From CALRBF01 sp964646465 (lineage in GTDB: Bacteria > Patescibacteriota > Minisyncoccia > SW-4-49-11): a stretch of DNA of 63,987 nucleotides. Every line of letters starts with the position of its first letter. Positions within the stretch are counted from its first letter, which is position 1. The stretch spans positions 1 through 63,987 of the forward strand of contig CAZYEN010000015.1 in assembly GCA_964646465.1 (NCBI GenBank), given 5' to 3'. The translations under genes were made by a program, and so were the position numbers. The notes under the pieces were generated by a model, which made no database searches, was not told the DNA's origin, and was given only the letters and a program-made list of their open reading frames with translations. This document shows, one piece after another, positions 9,402-18,961 of this stretch.

Positions 9402-10493
9402 TAAACTTTCTCGCTCTTTTAATAAAATTTCTAATTGGATATTGGTATTCTGAATATGAATAAAGGCCTCATAAGGTGAAGTAAGTGGAATAATTTGCTT
9501 TTTATTATACTTATTATAGTTAAGATAATAGAAAAAATCTCTATTCATACTATAGAATAAATTTCGCATCAAAGGATCATCATCCACCGTATCTACTTCC
9601 GCATGCTCTTTGCCTAACATATAGGTAGCATACTCCCATAGTCGGAATATCGCTTTTTCAAGATTAGAATATCTTGACCAATTTCGCTCCTCTTGAATTC
9701 TAAGTGTAGCTGATTTATTAGATTTACTATGTGTAATCTGAGCTTTAGTAGCAGTCAGTGCAATTTCCAAAGTAGTAGATTTAGCCATAAGATCAATATC
9801 TTTATGATTTTTGACCTCCATCAAATCAAAATAATGACTATAAGCATACCAATGCACCCCAATATCCTGATGCTCCACCTCCCGAATCCATGTCACTCGT
9901 CCACCTCGGAATCGACGAAAAGATTTTAGTGTCATATTCATAGTTCCACCTTTTCTCTCATTCACAATAGTAATGAAATTCTTAATTCCAAGTCCAGTTA
10001 AGAGTTTTTCTAATGGTAATTGCCTATATATAATCGGCAAATATACTGAAGTCGGAATAAATTCAAGGTGAGTTTTCAATCTATCTACTGTACCTGCAAT
10101 TTCATCCTTCCACCAGTCAAAATAATACATACTAAGATGGCTACTGCCCCAATAAGCATCTGGGATTATATATAGCAAGTCTTTTTGTAGCATTTTTTGA
10201 ATAATTTCTATAAATTCTGGATACTTTTTGGCTGCCACATCCAAGAAATGCCCTGTAATAATCACCGATACTTTAATATTTTGCTTATATAAAAACTGAA
10301 ATAATGGAATATAAATTTGGGTAAATTCCCTGTCCCAGACAGTGTCACTTGTCTTTTTGTCTACAAAGGGTAATTTCGGGTTTTTGAGAATATCTACTAG
10401 AGATTTAGAAGTATAACTAAAAATCAGAGACAGAGATATTAGCACTGGATATTCTTGGGGAATAGAAATAAAATTTAGGTTTTTCTTACTCAT
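9396..10493 (-). CDS. GH57-like protein, probably catalytically degenerate
   Basis: 365 residues. The order of elements (PLFQFLYKQNIKVSVIITG, then HFLDVAAKKYPEFIEII, then YWGSSHL, then SVYLPIIYRQLPLEKLL) follows the N-terminal barrel of glycoside hydrolase family 57. The nucleophile motif W-x-P-E of active members is replaced by YLPI, and the first HQP motif is absent, so hydrolysis is doubtful. The ATG overlaps the stop of the upstream glycosyltransferase as ATGA, implying coupled translation. It may be a regulatory or binding partner in alpha-glucan metabolism. Confidence 0.6.
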   Translation of the reverse strand: MSKKNLNFISIPQEYPVLISLSLIFSYTSKSLVDILKNPKLPFVDKKTSDTVWDREFTQIYIPLFQFLYKQNIKVSVIITGHFLDVAAKKYPEFIEIIQKMLQKDLLYIIPDAYWGSSHLSMYYFDWWKDEIAGTVDRLKTHLEFIPTSVYLPIIYRQLPLEKLLTGLGIKNFITIVNERKGGTMNMTLKSFRRFRGGRVTWIREVEHQDIGVHWYAYSHYFDLMEVKNHKDIDLMAKSTTLEIALTATKAQITHSKSNKSATLRIQEERNWSRYSNLEKAIFRLWEYATYMLGKEHAEVDTVDDDPLMRNLFYSMNRDFFYYLNYNKYNKKQIIPLTSPYEAFIHIQNTNIQLEILLKERESLL

Positions 10494-11764
10494 ATTTTAT
10501 CAATTAAGCCCAATAACTTAGCGACCTCTTTTGGCCAATTATGCTGAGATAGATCCTCTTGTTGCCTTTTTAGTAAATCTACTCTAGCCTCTTTATTCTG
10601 AATAAAGTGAAGAATACTATTGGCAAAAGCCTCAATATCATAATAGGCAAAAGTCGGAGTAGATGGCACCACCGCAATAAAACCACTAGTCTCGGAGGCT
10701 ATAGTAGGTACTCCAGAACGAATCGCCTCTAATGCGGTTAAGCCAAATGGCTCATTTGGAGAAGGCATCACGAATAACTGACTAGTTTTATATAATTGCT
10801 TTTTCGCCTCTCCATTCACCCAACCTGTAAATAAAATATTTCTCTCTAACTTTCTTTTCGCCACATGCTCCACAATTTCAGGCAATAAATTACCCTCTGG
10901 AGAACCATCTCCTGCGATAATAAAAGTTACCTGTGGGTCAATTTGCAAAACCCTAACCGCCGTTTCCAGTAAGAAAAACAAGCCCTTTTGTCCAACTACC
11001 CTACCCACAAAAAGCACATTCTTACCCTTATCTAAATGCTCAAAACCAATTTTTTCCGGCTCAAAACTAATATCATTATAAATGGGTTGGATTTTCTCAG
11101 CCGGGATATTATAATCCTCCACCAGGACTTGTTTGGAAATATCTGAGACCACGGCAAGTTTTTCAGCTTGATAAAAACCTTTTTTCTCCAGCTCATATAG
11201 AGCTTTAGCGGTGTGATCATTATTCTGTATATACCCACCCGATCTATCTACCTCACTGGAATTAATATGATAATAAAAAGGTGTCTCAATCTTATGATGC
11301 AAAAGCAAAAAATGAGCAGGGATAGCCAGCCAATCCATACCATAAATCACATCAAATTTCTGCTTGTTTTTGGTAAGCCAATCATACACAGCATAGGCAT
11401 AAGCTCTGGTCAACACGGGAGCATTATTGGGGTATAAAGTTTCTTTTTTATTCTCACCCTTGCTATACAATAAAGGCCATTTGATATTGTTTTGCTTCTT
11501 TTTACCTTTTGGGACAAATTCAGTTAAAGTAAAGTCTTCTAAACCAGGAATTAGCTTGTCTTGTTTAGCATACTTTTTGATTTCTTTTTCAAGTGAAATA
11601 ATATCTGGGATATTATCAGCATTATGAGGCACCAAAACTGTAACTTCAGCTGCTTGACTCCTAAGTTCATCCACTAAGCTTCTTACCAAAACTCCCAATC
11701 CACCTTCCATCAAGGGTAGTATTTCCCAAGACAAAATTAGAATTTTTGTGGAAGCTTTAGCCAT
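10490..11764 (-). CDS. Glycosyltransferase, GT4/GT5-like, probably alpha-glucan synthase
   Basis: 424 residues, GT-B fold. The N-terminus has a starch/glycogen-synthase-like WEILPLMEGGLGVLVRSL. The C-terminal half has LFVGRVVGQKG, IAGDGSPEG and the E-x7-E region EPFGLTALEA used for nucleotide-sugar binding. Neighbours are a GH57-like and a GH13 gene, so a glycogen-like or other alpha-glucan role is inferred. An extended -10 (ATGGTATAAT on the minus strand) lies at 11791-11800, with an AT-rich leader and no Shine-Dalgarno. Confidence 0.85.
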   Translation of the reverse strand: MAKASTKILILSWEILPLMEGGLGVLVRSLVDELRSQAAEVTVLVPHNADNIPDIISLEKEIKKYAKQDKLIPGLEDFTLTEFVPKGKKKQNNIKWPLLYSKGENKKETLYPNNAPVLTRAYAYAVYDWLTKNKQKFDVIYGMDWLAIPAHFLLLHHKIETPFYYHINSSEVDRSGGYIQNNDHTAKALYELEKKGFYQAEKLAVVSDISKQVLVEDYNIPAEKIQPIYNDISFEPEKIGFEHLDKGKNVLFVGRVVGQKGLFFLLETAVRVLQIDPQVTFIIAGDGSPEGNLLPEIVEHVAKRKLERNILFTGWVNGEAKKQLYKTSQLFVMPSPNEPFGLTALEAIRSGVPTIASETSGFIAVVPSTPTFAYYDIEAFANSILHFIQNKEARVDLLKRQQEDLSQHNWPKEVAKLLGLIDKI

Positions 11765-11841
11765 ATTTATAATAATATTATATTTGTTATATTATACCAT
11801 AAATTTAAGGGAAAAGCGAATTTTGGGAGGGGATTATAATC

Positions 11842-13389
11842 CTAGACCACCCTTTTATATAGAGAATACCCCTCTTTAGAATCAATATCTGGAGCTAGGG
11901 CTCTTATACTATTCGGAGGCATAGTAATCTCCAATAAACCAGCATAACCTCCTAGGGGTTCTAATGCCTCACCAGCTATTGGCTGCAATAAATCTTTGAG
12001 TACAGCCACCTCAGTAATAGAACCATTGCGCCACTGTATATGCTCGGTTATGGTCTCATTACTTGGATTCACAATTACCAAAACCGTATCCGCCACTTGA
12101 TTGGTATATCTCTCAAAAGCCAATAATCGATGAGCTGGAGCTATTCTAAAATCCCCCACTCGCAAAGCTCGATGCTTTTTTCTAAAATTGACTAATTCTT
12201 TAACCCAAATTAAATCTGCATTATTATCATTAACTTGACTCCAGTCCATAGCAGCTCTTTGCTCCGGATCCCAACCACCAGTCATCCCGACTTCACTGCC
12301 ATAATACAGATTAGGAGACCCCGGAAGAGTAAATTGTAAAACTTGAGCTAATTTTCTTTTGATAGGATTTTCGACTCTAGTAGCTAATCTTTGTAAGTCA
12401 TGATTATCCAGGAAGGTCCAACTTTTTAAGAGTGGTTCTATACCAATATCCAAAATTGTATGGCTAAGCATAGAAGCCACAGTCTCCACTTTAATCTGCT
12501 CTTCTACAAGCAAAATAATCAGACTCCTAAAATGATAATTCACCACTCCATCCATAGCTGGCATCCAACCCGCTGGATAATTTATAATCTCCCCCACCAC
12601 CAGAGAATTTGGCTTCTCTTGATGAGTAGCTTGAGTTAATTCAGACAGAAAATAATGACCCAAATCATAAGCCGTGTCTAGTCTCCAACCATCCACACCA
12701 TCTTGCAAATAAGTTTTGACCACTGAATTTTTAGCCTGCCATAAATATTCCTGCACTGCGGGGTTTTCCAAATTTAATTCTGGCAAATTGATCTGCCCTC
12801 GCCAGGTACAAGCTCCTCCGGGTAAACTTGTATCAAAAAAGAACCAATCCCTCCAAGGACTATTAGGATTATGCATTGCATCTTGGAATTGAGTAGAATT
12901 ACGCCCTATATGATTAAAAACCCCATCCAAAACTAATTTCATACCACGGCTATGCAAATTATCAGCTAAAGCCCTCAAATCCTCTGCCGTCCCTAATTCT
13001 GGGGAAATTTGCTTAAAGTCTAGACAATCATATTTATGATTCGTAAAACCTAGCTGAATCGGGCTTAAATACAAAACCTCAATTCCCAAACTCTGTATAT
13101 AATCTAATTTACTAATTAAACTTTGCAAATCCCCGCCCCAAAAATCTAATTCCTGGGCATAAACATTCAGCTCTGAGTTATACTCTCCAGCCTGAGGCTT
13201 ATCTGACCAATCTCTTAAATTTCGTGGAGCTGAATACAAATCTTTTTTAGCCTCCAAATCCAAACTAGGAGCAAATCTATCGACAATAACTTGATATACA
13301 ATAGCCCCATTGCGCCAATCTAATTCTCTCTTGGTATAAATGTCTATCTCTATCTGAGTGCCTATGTCGTTTGTATCTTGCTGTGGCAT
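11842..13389 (-). CDS. Alpha-amylase family GH13 glucanohydrolase
   Basis: 515 residues. All GH13 conserved regions are visible: LVLDGVFNHIG (region I), GWRLDTAYD with the nucleophile Asp (II), VVGEIINYP with the acid/base Glu (III) and FLDNHD (IV). A C-terminal beta domain follows. The closest type by eye is cyclomaltodextrinase/neopullulanase. No signal peptide, so it probably acts in the cytoplasm on stored or imported glucans. It is 77 bp upstream of the glycosyltransferase on the same strand. Confidence 0.93.
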   Translation of the reverse strand: MPQQDTNDIGTQIEIDIYTKRELDWRNGAIVYQVIVDRFAPSLDLEAKKDLYSAPRNLRDWSDKPQAGEYNSELNVYAQELDFWGGDLQSLISKLDYIQSLGIEVLYLSPIQLGFTNHKYDCLDFKQISPELGTAEDLRALADNLHSRGMKLVLDGVFNHIGRNSTQFQDAMHNPNSPWRDWFFFDTSLPGGACTWRGQINLPELNLENPAVQEYLWQAKNSVVKTYLQDGVDGWRLDTAYDLGHYFLSELTQATHQEKPNSLVVGEIINYPAGWMPAMDGVVNYHFRSLIILLVEEQIKVETVASMLSHTILDIGIEPLLKSWTFLDNHDLQRLATRVENPIKRKLAQVLQFTLPGSPNLYYGSEVGMTGGWDPEQRAAMDWSQVNDNNADLIWVKELVNFRKKHRALRVGDFRIAPAHRLLAFERYTNQVADTVLVIVNPSNETITEHIQWRNGSITEVAVLKDLLQPIAGEALEPLGGYAGLLEITMPPNSIRALAPDIDSKEGYSLYKRVV

Positions 13390-13408
13390 TCTGGTAATTT
13401 ATATATCT

Positions 13409-13437
13409 TACCCCGCAATCTCAATTGAGACAGTGAT
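13409..13437. repeat. Direct repeat, left copy (att-like, ileS end fragment)
   Basis: 29 bp matching 22245-22273 at all but one base, with the palindromic core TCTCAATTGAGA. Read on the minus strand it would encode ITVSIEIAG and a stop, against ITVSIEIVG and a stop in the intact ileS. It lies in a non-coding gap between the GH13 gene and hsdR. Confidence 0.85.
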
Positions 13438-13562
13438 AAAATTTTGAGAAGTATTATATTTATTATATTATAACATAATAATCACGCAATTGATAATACA
13501 AATTTGGAGTGGAGGATTTTGTAATTCTGTCCTTTGAGCTTTTGCCTTTTATAGTGAAGAGC

Positions 13563-16500
13563 TTATCTCTCCTCAAATTCTCTACGAGAAATATTAAAGA
13601 ACTTCTCAAAAAATCGAGTCAGTTTTTGTAAAATACTTTCACGCTTTTTGGTATAGGCTCCATCAGGAGAGAATCGTGAGGGTTTAGTTTCCATAATCTG
13701 AGCAACTCCTGTCCCAGTACCCGCAATAGCACCATCTCGAAAAGCATTTTGTACAAAAGCATAAGTTGCTTCTCGATTCAATTCTTCACTCTCAATAATA
13801 GCCTCAAGCTCTTCAACCTTTTTCTCCTCCACAAATCTATGCCAATCATCATCCACATTCGATTGAATATCTAGCGAAGTAATAAATTGATTAATCAAAT
13901 CTTTCTTGTTACGAAGTTCGATACTCGAATCAATCGCCTTATTAATATCCACCAAAATCTCTTTATCTTGAGTATTATCCTCATGATATTTTTTAATCAA
14001 AGTCAAAATATAATCAATATTAATCTCAATTTGCTTGATAAGCTCCATCTCAAACACAAGATCCTCATTAATATTTTCTTTATCCTCATCTATTGTTTTA
14101 CGGAACTCATGATATAAATCAATATATTTACTATGATAATCTTGAATATCACGATCAGATAACATCTCATTCCCCGCAAACTCATCAAAAGTAGTCAAGA
14201 TATTCCTCAACCGCAAAATTGAACCATATAATTTGATAAACTCTTTTTTACCCGACTCACTAATAATCTCTTCATTCACGGGAAACTCTTGCAACAATTC
14301 ATCAATAGAGCTTTTATACCCTTTTATCTCCTTATCCCCATCCCGATAACCATGATAATAATCTCCATAAGCCTTCAGTAACACAATACCACTCGCCTCT
14401 TTATCACCAAATAATGCAATTGATTCATTCGTCACCCTCTCAAGATTTCGGAAACACACAATATTCCCAAAAGTCTTCACACTATTCAAGATACGATTTG
14501 TTCGCGAATAAGCCTGAAGCAATCCATGTAAACGCAAATTTTTATCCACCCAGAGAGTATTCAACGTTGTCGCATCAAATCCAGTCAAAAACATATTCAC
14601 CACAATCAAGATATCAATTTCGCGATTCTTTACCCTTTCACTCACATCCTTATAATAACTTTGGAATTTATCCGAAGAAGTATCCCAAGAAGTCCCAAAC
14701 ATTCCATTATAATCCTTGATAGCATTCTCAAGGAAATCTCGAGAGCTCATATCAAGTCCACTCGTATCCTCAGAATTTTCATCAATCAATCCATCAGCAT
14801 CCTCATCATTTGCCCCAAAGCTAAAAATAGTCGCAATTTTTAACTGCTTATCACTTGGCAAATCAGCTAACTGTTTTTTGAACTCAAGATAATATTGTTT
14901 TGCCATCGGGATAGAAGCCACCGCAAAAATAGAATTAAACCCAGCCAATCGACGGTCTTTAAGACGATAAAAACTATTTCGCTTTGTCTTTTGATCAAAA
15001 TGCTCCCGAATATACCCCACAATATTCTCAAGCCTCTCAGGAGATGCCAATACCTTCTCACGATCAATATCATTCACCTTTTTATCTTCAATATTCTCCG
15101 CCTCCCTCACCGTCGAAACATAATCCACCTTAAAGGGGAGTACATTCTTATCCGCAATCGCATTTACAATCGTATAGGTATGTAATTTATCCCCAAAAGC
15201 CTGCTCAGTCGTCTTGAGATCAGGACGCCCACCACCAGAAGCATTAATTGCAAAAATTGGCGTACCCGTAAATCCAAAAATATGATAATTCTTAAATGTC
15301 TTCGTAATAGCAGAATGCATATTCCCAAATTGAGACCGATGACATTCATCAAAAATCAGCACAATATGCCCATCAAAAATAATATGTCCATCATTACGCC
15401 CAATAAACCGATCCAGCTTCTGAATAGTCGTAATAATAATGCGAGATTCAGGATTTTCTAATTGCTGTTTGAGAATAGCCGTACTCGTATTACTATCCGC
15501 CGCCCCCTTTTGGAACTTATCATATTCCTTCATCGTCTGATAATCCAAATCCTTACGATCAACCACAAAAATAACCTTATCAATATAATCAAGTTTGCTC
15601 ACCAATTGAGACGTCTTAAAACTCGTCAAAGTCTTCCCCGAACCCGTCGTATGCCAAATATATCCACCAGCCTCAACAGTACCCAGCTTTTTATAATTCG
15701 TACTCACTTCAATACGATTCATAATACGCTCAGTCGCCACAATTTGATATGGTCTCATCACCAATAATTGCTTATCCGAAGTAAAGACACAATACTTCGT
15801 CAAAATATTCAGAATTGCATGCTTAGCAAAAAATGTCTTCGTAAAATCCATCAAATCCGTAATAGGTCTATTGGTAGCATCAGCCCACCAACTCGTAAAT
15901 TCATAACTATTACTACTACGCTTCCCCTTTTTAGCAGAATTTTGATTCGCCTCCTTGATATGTTGATTACGCGTAGTATTACTATAATATTTAGTATGAG
16001 TACCATTCGAGATTACAAATAATTGCACATACTCGAATAGTCCAGAATCAGCCCAAAAGCTTTCCCGCTGATAGCGATTAATCTGATTAAAAGCCTCTTG
16101 AATAGCAACGCCTCGACGCTTCAATTCAATATGTACCATAGGTAAACCATTTACCAAAATAGTTACATCATAGCGATTAGCCCTTTGCCCCTCCTCAGGA
16201 GTATATTGATTCAAAACCTGCAGACTATTATTATGAATAGATTTTTTATCTATCAAATCAATATTTTTAATAGAACCATCATCACGATACAATAATTTTC
16301 TACTATCCTCCTGAATAGTAGTTGTCTTCTCCTCAATACTTTGATTGGGATTAGCAATTGCAGTCTTAAAAAACTTCTCCCATTCCGTATCACTAAATTG
16401 TATATTATTTAATTTCTCCAATTGATGACGCAAATTCAAAACCAAATCAGTCTCAGAAGTAATACTCAAATATTCATAAGCCTGACTTTCTAATTGCTTG

Positions 16501-16631
16501 ATAAAAGCTCGCTCCAATTCCGCCTCACTCTGATAGCTCTCCTCTCTTACAGATGAAAGTATATATTCACCCACAACCGTACTTTGATTCTGTTGAGCGA
16601 CAAGATTATATTGAGATGTTTTATCTGACAT
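13563..16631 (-). CDS. hsdR: Type I restriction enzyme R subunit
   Basis: 1022 residues, typical length. The N-terminal nuclease has D155 and IELKRRG (E169, K171) of the PD-(D/E)xK family. The motor has Walker A TGSGKT (329-334), DECH (428-431) and the late helicase motif around AYSRTNRI. With hsdM and hsdS it would translocate and cut unmodified DNA. It is the last gene of the island, separated from hsdS by the RAYT gene. It looks intact. Confidence 0.96.
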   Translation of the reverse strand: MSDKTSQYNLVAQQNQSTVVGEYILSSVREESYQSEAELERAFIKQLESQAYEYLSITSETDLVLNLRHQLEKLNNIQFSDTEWEKFFKTAIANPNQSIEEKTTTIQEDSRKLLYRDDGSIKNIDLIDKKSIHNNSLQVLNQYTPEEGQRANRYDVTILVNGLPMVHIELKRRGVAIQEAFNQINRYQRESFWADSGLFEYVQLFVISNGTHTKYYSNTTRNQHIKEANQNSAKKGKRSSNSYEFTSWWADATNRPITDLMDFTKTFFAKHAILNILTKYCVFTSDKQLLVMRPYQIVATERIMNRIEVSTNYKKLGTVEAGGYIWHTTGSGKTLTSFKTSQLVSKLDYIDKVIFVVDRKDLDYQTMKEYDKFQKGAADSNTSTAILKQQLENPESRIIITTIQKLDRFIGRNDGHIIFDGHIVLIFDECHRSQFGNMHSAITKTFKNYHIFGFTGTPIFAINASGGGRPDLKTTEQAFGDKLHTYTIVNAIADKNVLPFKVDYVSTVREAENIEDKKVNDIDREKVLASPERLENIVGYIREHFDQKTKRNSFYRLKDRRLAGFNSIFAVASIPMAKQYYLEFKKQLADLPSDKQLKIATIFSFGANDEDADGLIDENSEDTSGLDMSSRDFLENAIKDYNGMFGTSWDTSSDKFQSYYKDVSERVKNREIDILIVVNMFLTGFDATTLNTLWVDKNLRLHGLLQAYSRTNRILNSVKTFGNIVCFRNLERVTNESIALFGDKEASGIVLLKAYGDYYHGYRDGDKEIKGYKSSIDELLQEFPVNEEIISESGKKEFIKLYGSILRLRNILTTFDEFAGNEMLSDRDIQDYHSKYIDLYHEFRKTIDEDKENINEDLVFEMELIKQIEINIDYILTLIKKYHEDNTQDKEILVDINKAIDSSIELRNKKDLINQFITSLDIQSNVDDDWHRFVEEKKVEELEAIIESEELNREATYAFVQNAFRDGAIAGTGTGVAQIMETKPSRFSPDGAYTKKRESILQKLTRFFEKFFNISRREFEER

Positions 16632-16752
16632 AAGGATACAATTATCAATTAATAATGAAGGATCAAGAATTATGTATTTTCTGCTTCATTGAAATCTTTA
16701 TCTTACCCATAATTTTACACAATTTTTTTACTTATGTATATACTATCATATT

Positions 16753-17382
16753 TTATTTATTAAAATTATTCGGATGAAGAGAATCTAGTTCCCAATTTAT
16801 AGGGTTATTGATTATATATTCCTGTATACGAAATAAATCTTTATCATTTCTAATAATATGATCATAAAAAGATTTTTGCCAAAAAGTTCCATGTTTATTC
16901 AAAGTAGACTTCGTAGAGTCGGCGCCCTTAAACTTCGTAGAGTCGGCGCCCTCGCCGACACTTTCCCTCACACACCCACCGACACTCTCCTTAAACTCTC
17001 TCAAAGAAACCCTTTTAAACGAACTGACCACATCCCCCAAACTGACCTTTTTTCCCGTTACCAAAGAACAAGAATTCTCATCAAGTCCAATGATACCATG
17101 AAAATGATTCGGCATAATCACATATTCATCAAGAATAACATCCGAATAACATTGAGTTGTATTCAACCACACTTTTTCAATAATTTTTCCCAAGAGGTTA
17201 AGTTTGTATTTTGGACTTGATTGTATCGGCGAGGGTACCAATATAAACTCTGTGGTATTCTGTGTCGGCGAGGGCGCCGACTCTACGAAAATACATTGCA
17301 TATTGTAAGTGCATAAGGTGATAAAATACCAATATCCGCCTTGATATAAATTTTTGGATAAACGATTATTTTGTCGTTTCAT
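16753..17382 (-). CDS. REP-associated tyrosine transposase (RAYT, Y1/TnpA_REP-like)
   Basis: 209 residues. The HUH motif is PNHFHGI (about 91-96), with the upstream GYWYFITLCTYN typical of the family. The likely catalytic Tyr is in KSFYDHIIRND. RAYTs are single-strand nucleases tied to REP palindromes. REP-like sequence occurs inside this gene (two tandem copies at 16908-16952, one inverted copy at 17263-17289) and a related palindrome lies at 22139-22154. The gene separates hsdS from hsdR and may have inserted there. Confidence 0.88.
   Translation of the reverse strand: MKRQNNRLSKNLYQGGYWYFITLCTYNMQCIFVESAPSPTQNTTEFILVPSPIQSSPKYKLNLLGKIIEKVWLNTTQCYSDVILDEYVIMPNHFHGIIGLDENSCSLVTGKKVSLGDVVSSFKRVSLREFKESVGGCVRESVGEGADSTKFKGADSTKSTLNKHGTFWQKSFYDHIIRNDKDLFRIQEYIINNPINWELDSLHPNNFNK
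16908..16952. repeat. Tandem REP-like repeat inside the RAYT gene
   Basis: Two identical 21-bp units (core TAGAGTCGGCGCCCT) start at 16908 and 16932, a 24-bp period that keeps the reading frame and yields the repeated peptide KGADSTK. Confidence 0.85.
17263..17289. repeat. Inverted copy of the RAYT-internal repeat
   Basis: Reverse complement of the unit at 16908-16952, running from GTCGGCGAGGGCGCC into CTCTACGAA. A shorter relative (TCGGCGAGGGTACC) is at 17226-17239. Together they form REP-like inverted pairs within one gene. Confidence 0.75.
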
Positions 17383-17423
17383 ATTTTATATTTTCCCAAT
17401 TTGGGATTTTTTGTAAAATTTCC

Positions 17424-18608
17424 TTAATTCTGAATTTCCTGAAAGGTAAGAAGTTTATTGCGATAATATTTATATTGCTGACGACGAGCCTTAAGCTCAG
17501 CAGGTAGCCCAATAGAGATATTATTCACTAAATCATCGAATTTATCAAGTATAGAGACAATTCGCTCTTGTTCAGCAAGAGGTGGGACGGGGATTTTGAT
17601 TTTTGACATTACATTACTCATAATTTTGGGGTTTCCCATTCCAGAGCTAACATACTTTTTTGAAACAGTAGCTAGGATATATGATAAAAATTTTATATTA
17701 ACATTATCATCCTTCACTTTTAAAAGCCCACAAACATTAGTAATACTAAACTTTCCCTTACGATAAAAAATTGAACCAGCATGTGCACCATCTGTCGTCC
17801 AAGTTATATACTCCCCATCATAATCATATGTATCTATATTGCCAAAGATACCGTAATTTACCGTTTGAGAAGAATATACAGGATATTTCCCAGCATTATC
17901 TTTAAGATAATCTTTAGACATAACCCTACCACGACTAATTAAGCAAATTTCTTCAATTTTTTTCTGTTCCACATCATCACCAAAAGACAAAAGTCCATCT
18001 CGATAAAAATCATACTGTTTTTTACGAGCTTCTAGCTCTGCTTCTAGCTCTGCTTCTAGCTCGGTAAAATGATCCAAAATCCTCACAATCTCCTCCTGTA
18101 CTGAAAGTGGAGGGACGGGAATTTTGAATTTTGCTAACCAAGTTGTACTCATATTTTTCTGCCCTCCTCCCGTCGCATTACTCATTGCCTCTGTTTCAAA
18201 ACTATCTTGATCAAAAAAATGGAACAGATAGCGTGTTAAAACCAAGCTCTCATCAGCCCTAATACAAGCTACTCGTTGATTAAGCCCAGCTGGTAAATTT
18301 ACACTAGCTATCATAGCAACTCTACCAACATTCCCAGTTAAAGACATCACTAAATCATTTTCTTTTAATAAATATTTTTCAATCTCTTTTTTTGTATCTA
18401 GAGAATAAAATTTCAAATCTTTATCAGACATTTTACCTTTTTGAACATCAGAAATTCGAATAACACGAATCCCTTTTTCAGTATATTTACTGCTTTTAAA
18501 TGAATATCCATTCAAAATCTCTGCAATTTCTCTTACACTCTTAAACTCCACCCCATTGGGGCATAGTTCTTTAATTAGTGATTCAATTTTGGAATATTTT
18601 TCACTCAT
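17424..18608 (-). CDS. hsdS: Type I restriction enzyme specificity subunit
   Basis: 394 residues. Two target-recognition domains (about 20-160 and 215-360) each end in the conserved helix start IPVPPLS/IPVPPLAEQE. Between them the spacer helix carries ELEAELEAELEA (183-194). The spacer is coded by near-identical 12-bp units, the arrangement that in EcoR124/EcoDXXI enzymes changes the distance between half-sites when the unit number changes. It follows the coiled-coil membrane protein by 1 bp. Confidence 0.95.
   Translation of the reverse strand: MSEKYSKIESLIKELCPNGVEFKSVREIAEILNGYSFKSSKYTEKGIRVIRISDVQKGKMSDKDLKFYSLDTKKEIEKYLLKENDLVMSLTGNVGRVAMIASVNLPAGLNQRVACIRADESLVLTRYLFHFFDQDSFETEAMSNATGGGQKNMSTTWLAKFKIPVPPLSVQEEIVRILDHFTELEAELEAELEARKKQYDFYRDGLLSFGDDVEQKKIEEICLISRGRVMSKDYLKDNAGKYPVYSSQTVNYGIFGNIDTYDYDGEYITWTTDGAHAGSIFYRKGKFSITNVCGLLKVKDDNVNIKFLSYILATVSKKYVSSGMGNPKIMSNVMSKIKIPVPPLAEQERIVSILDKFDDLVNNISIGLPAELKARRQQYKYYRNKLLTFQEIQN
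18028..18063. repeat. 12-bp tandem repeat in the hsdS spacer
   Basis: Three head-to-tail units of GCTTCTAGCTCT (third unit differs at the last base), read on the minus strand as Glu-Leu-Glu-Ala. Slippage by one unit keeps the frame and changes spacer length by four residues. Confidence 0.92.
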
Positions 18609-18609
18609 A

Positions 18610-18960
18610 TTATTTTTTAGTTAAATACACACAGATAATATACACTGTAATAGCCGGAATACCTATTGAGAAGGCAAGTATATAATTTCCTATTGGAAAA
18701 TAACTTAATGAAAAACCAAATAGTACAGAAGATATAAATTCAAAAACAGTTATTAGGCTATAGTTTTTTAGTTTTGCATCTAATAAAATATAACTCTTTT
18801 CAATTTCATGATTTTTCAATCGAAATTTTTCACATTCGTCTTGTGTTTTTTTAAGAGATGCTTCAAGATTATTTACTTTTTCTAACATCATCTTATATGC
18901 AACTGTGGTAGATTGTTCTTTCTTAGTTAGATTATTTTTCTGCTTTCTTCCAGACCTCAT
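18610..18960 (-). CDS. Small coiled-coil membrane protein of the RM island
   Basis: 116 residues: a basic N-terminus (RSGRKQKNNLTKKE), a coiled coil at about 24-58, and two hydrophobic segments at about 70-88 and 92-112. Not a recognised family. It sits 1 bp from hsdS and 1 bp from the beta-flower gene, so it belongs to the same transcript. The membrane location is unusual among Hsd subunits; a membrane-linked accessory role is inferred. Confidence 0.7.
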   Translation of the reverse strand: MRSGRKQKNNLTKKEQSTTVAYKMMLEKVNNLEASLKKTQDECEKFRLKNHEIEKSYILLDAKLKNYSLITVFEFISSVLFGFSLSYFPIGNYILAFSIGIPAITVYIICVYLTKK

Positions 18961-18961
18961 A

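Noticed and set aside
13563..16631. Several 60-100 codon frames opposite hsdR
   Set aside because: They follow from codon bias of a long intact gene on the other strand and show no starts, signals or domain text.
18028..18063. CRISPR-like repeat
   Set aside because: The units are contiguous 12-mers without spacers and code for the HsdS linker.
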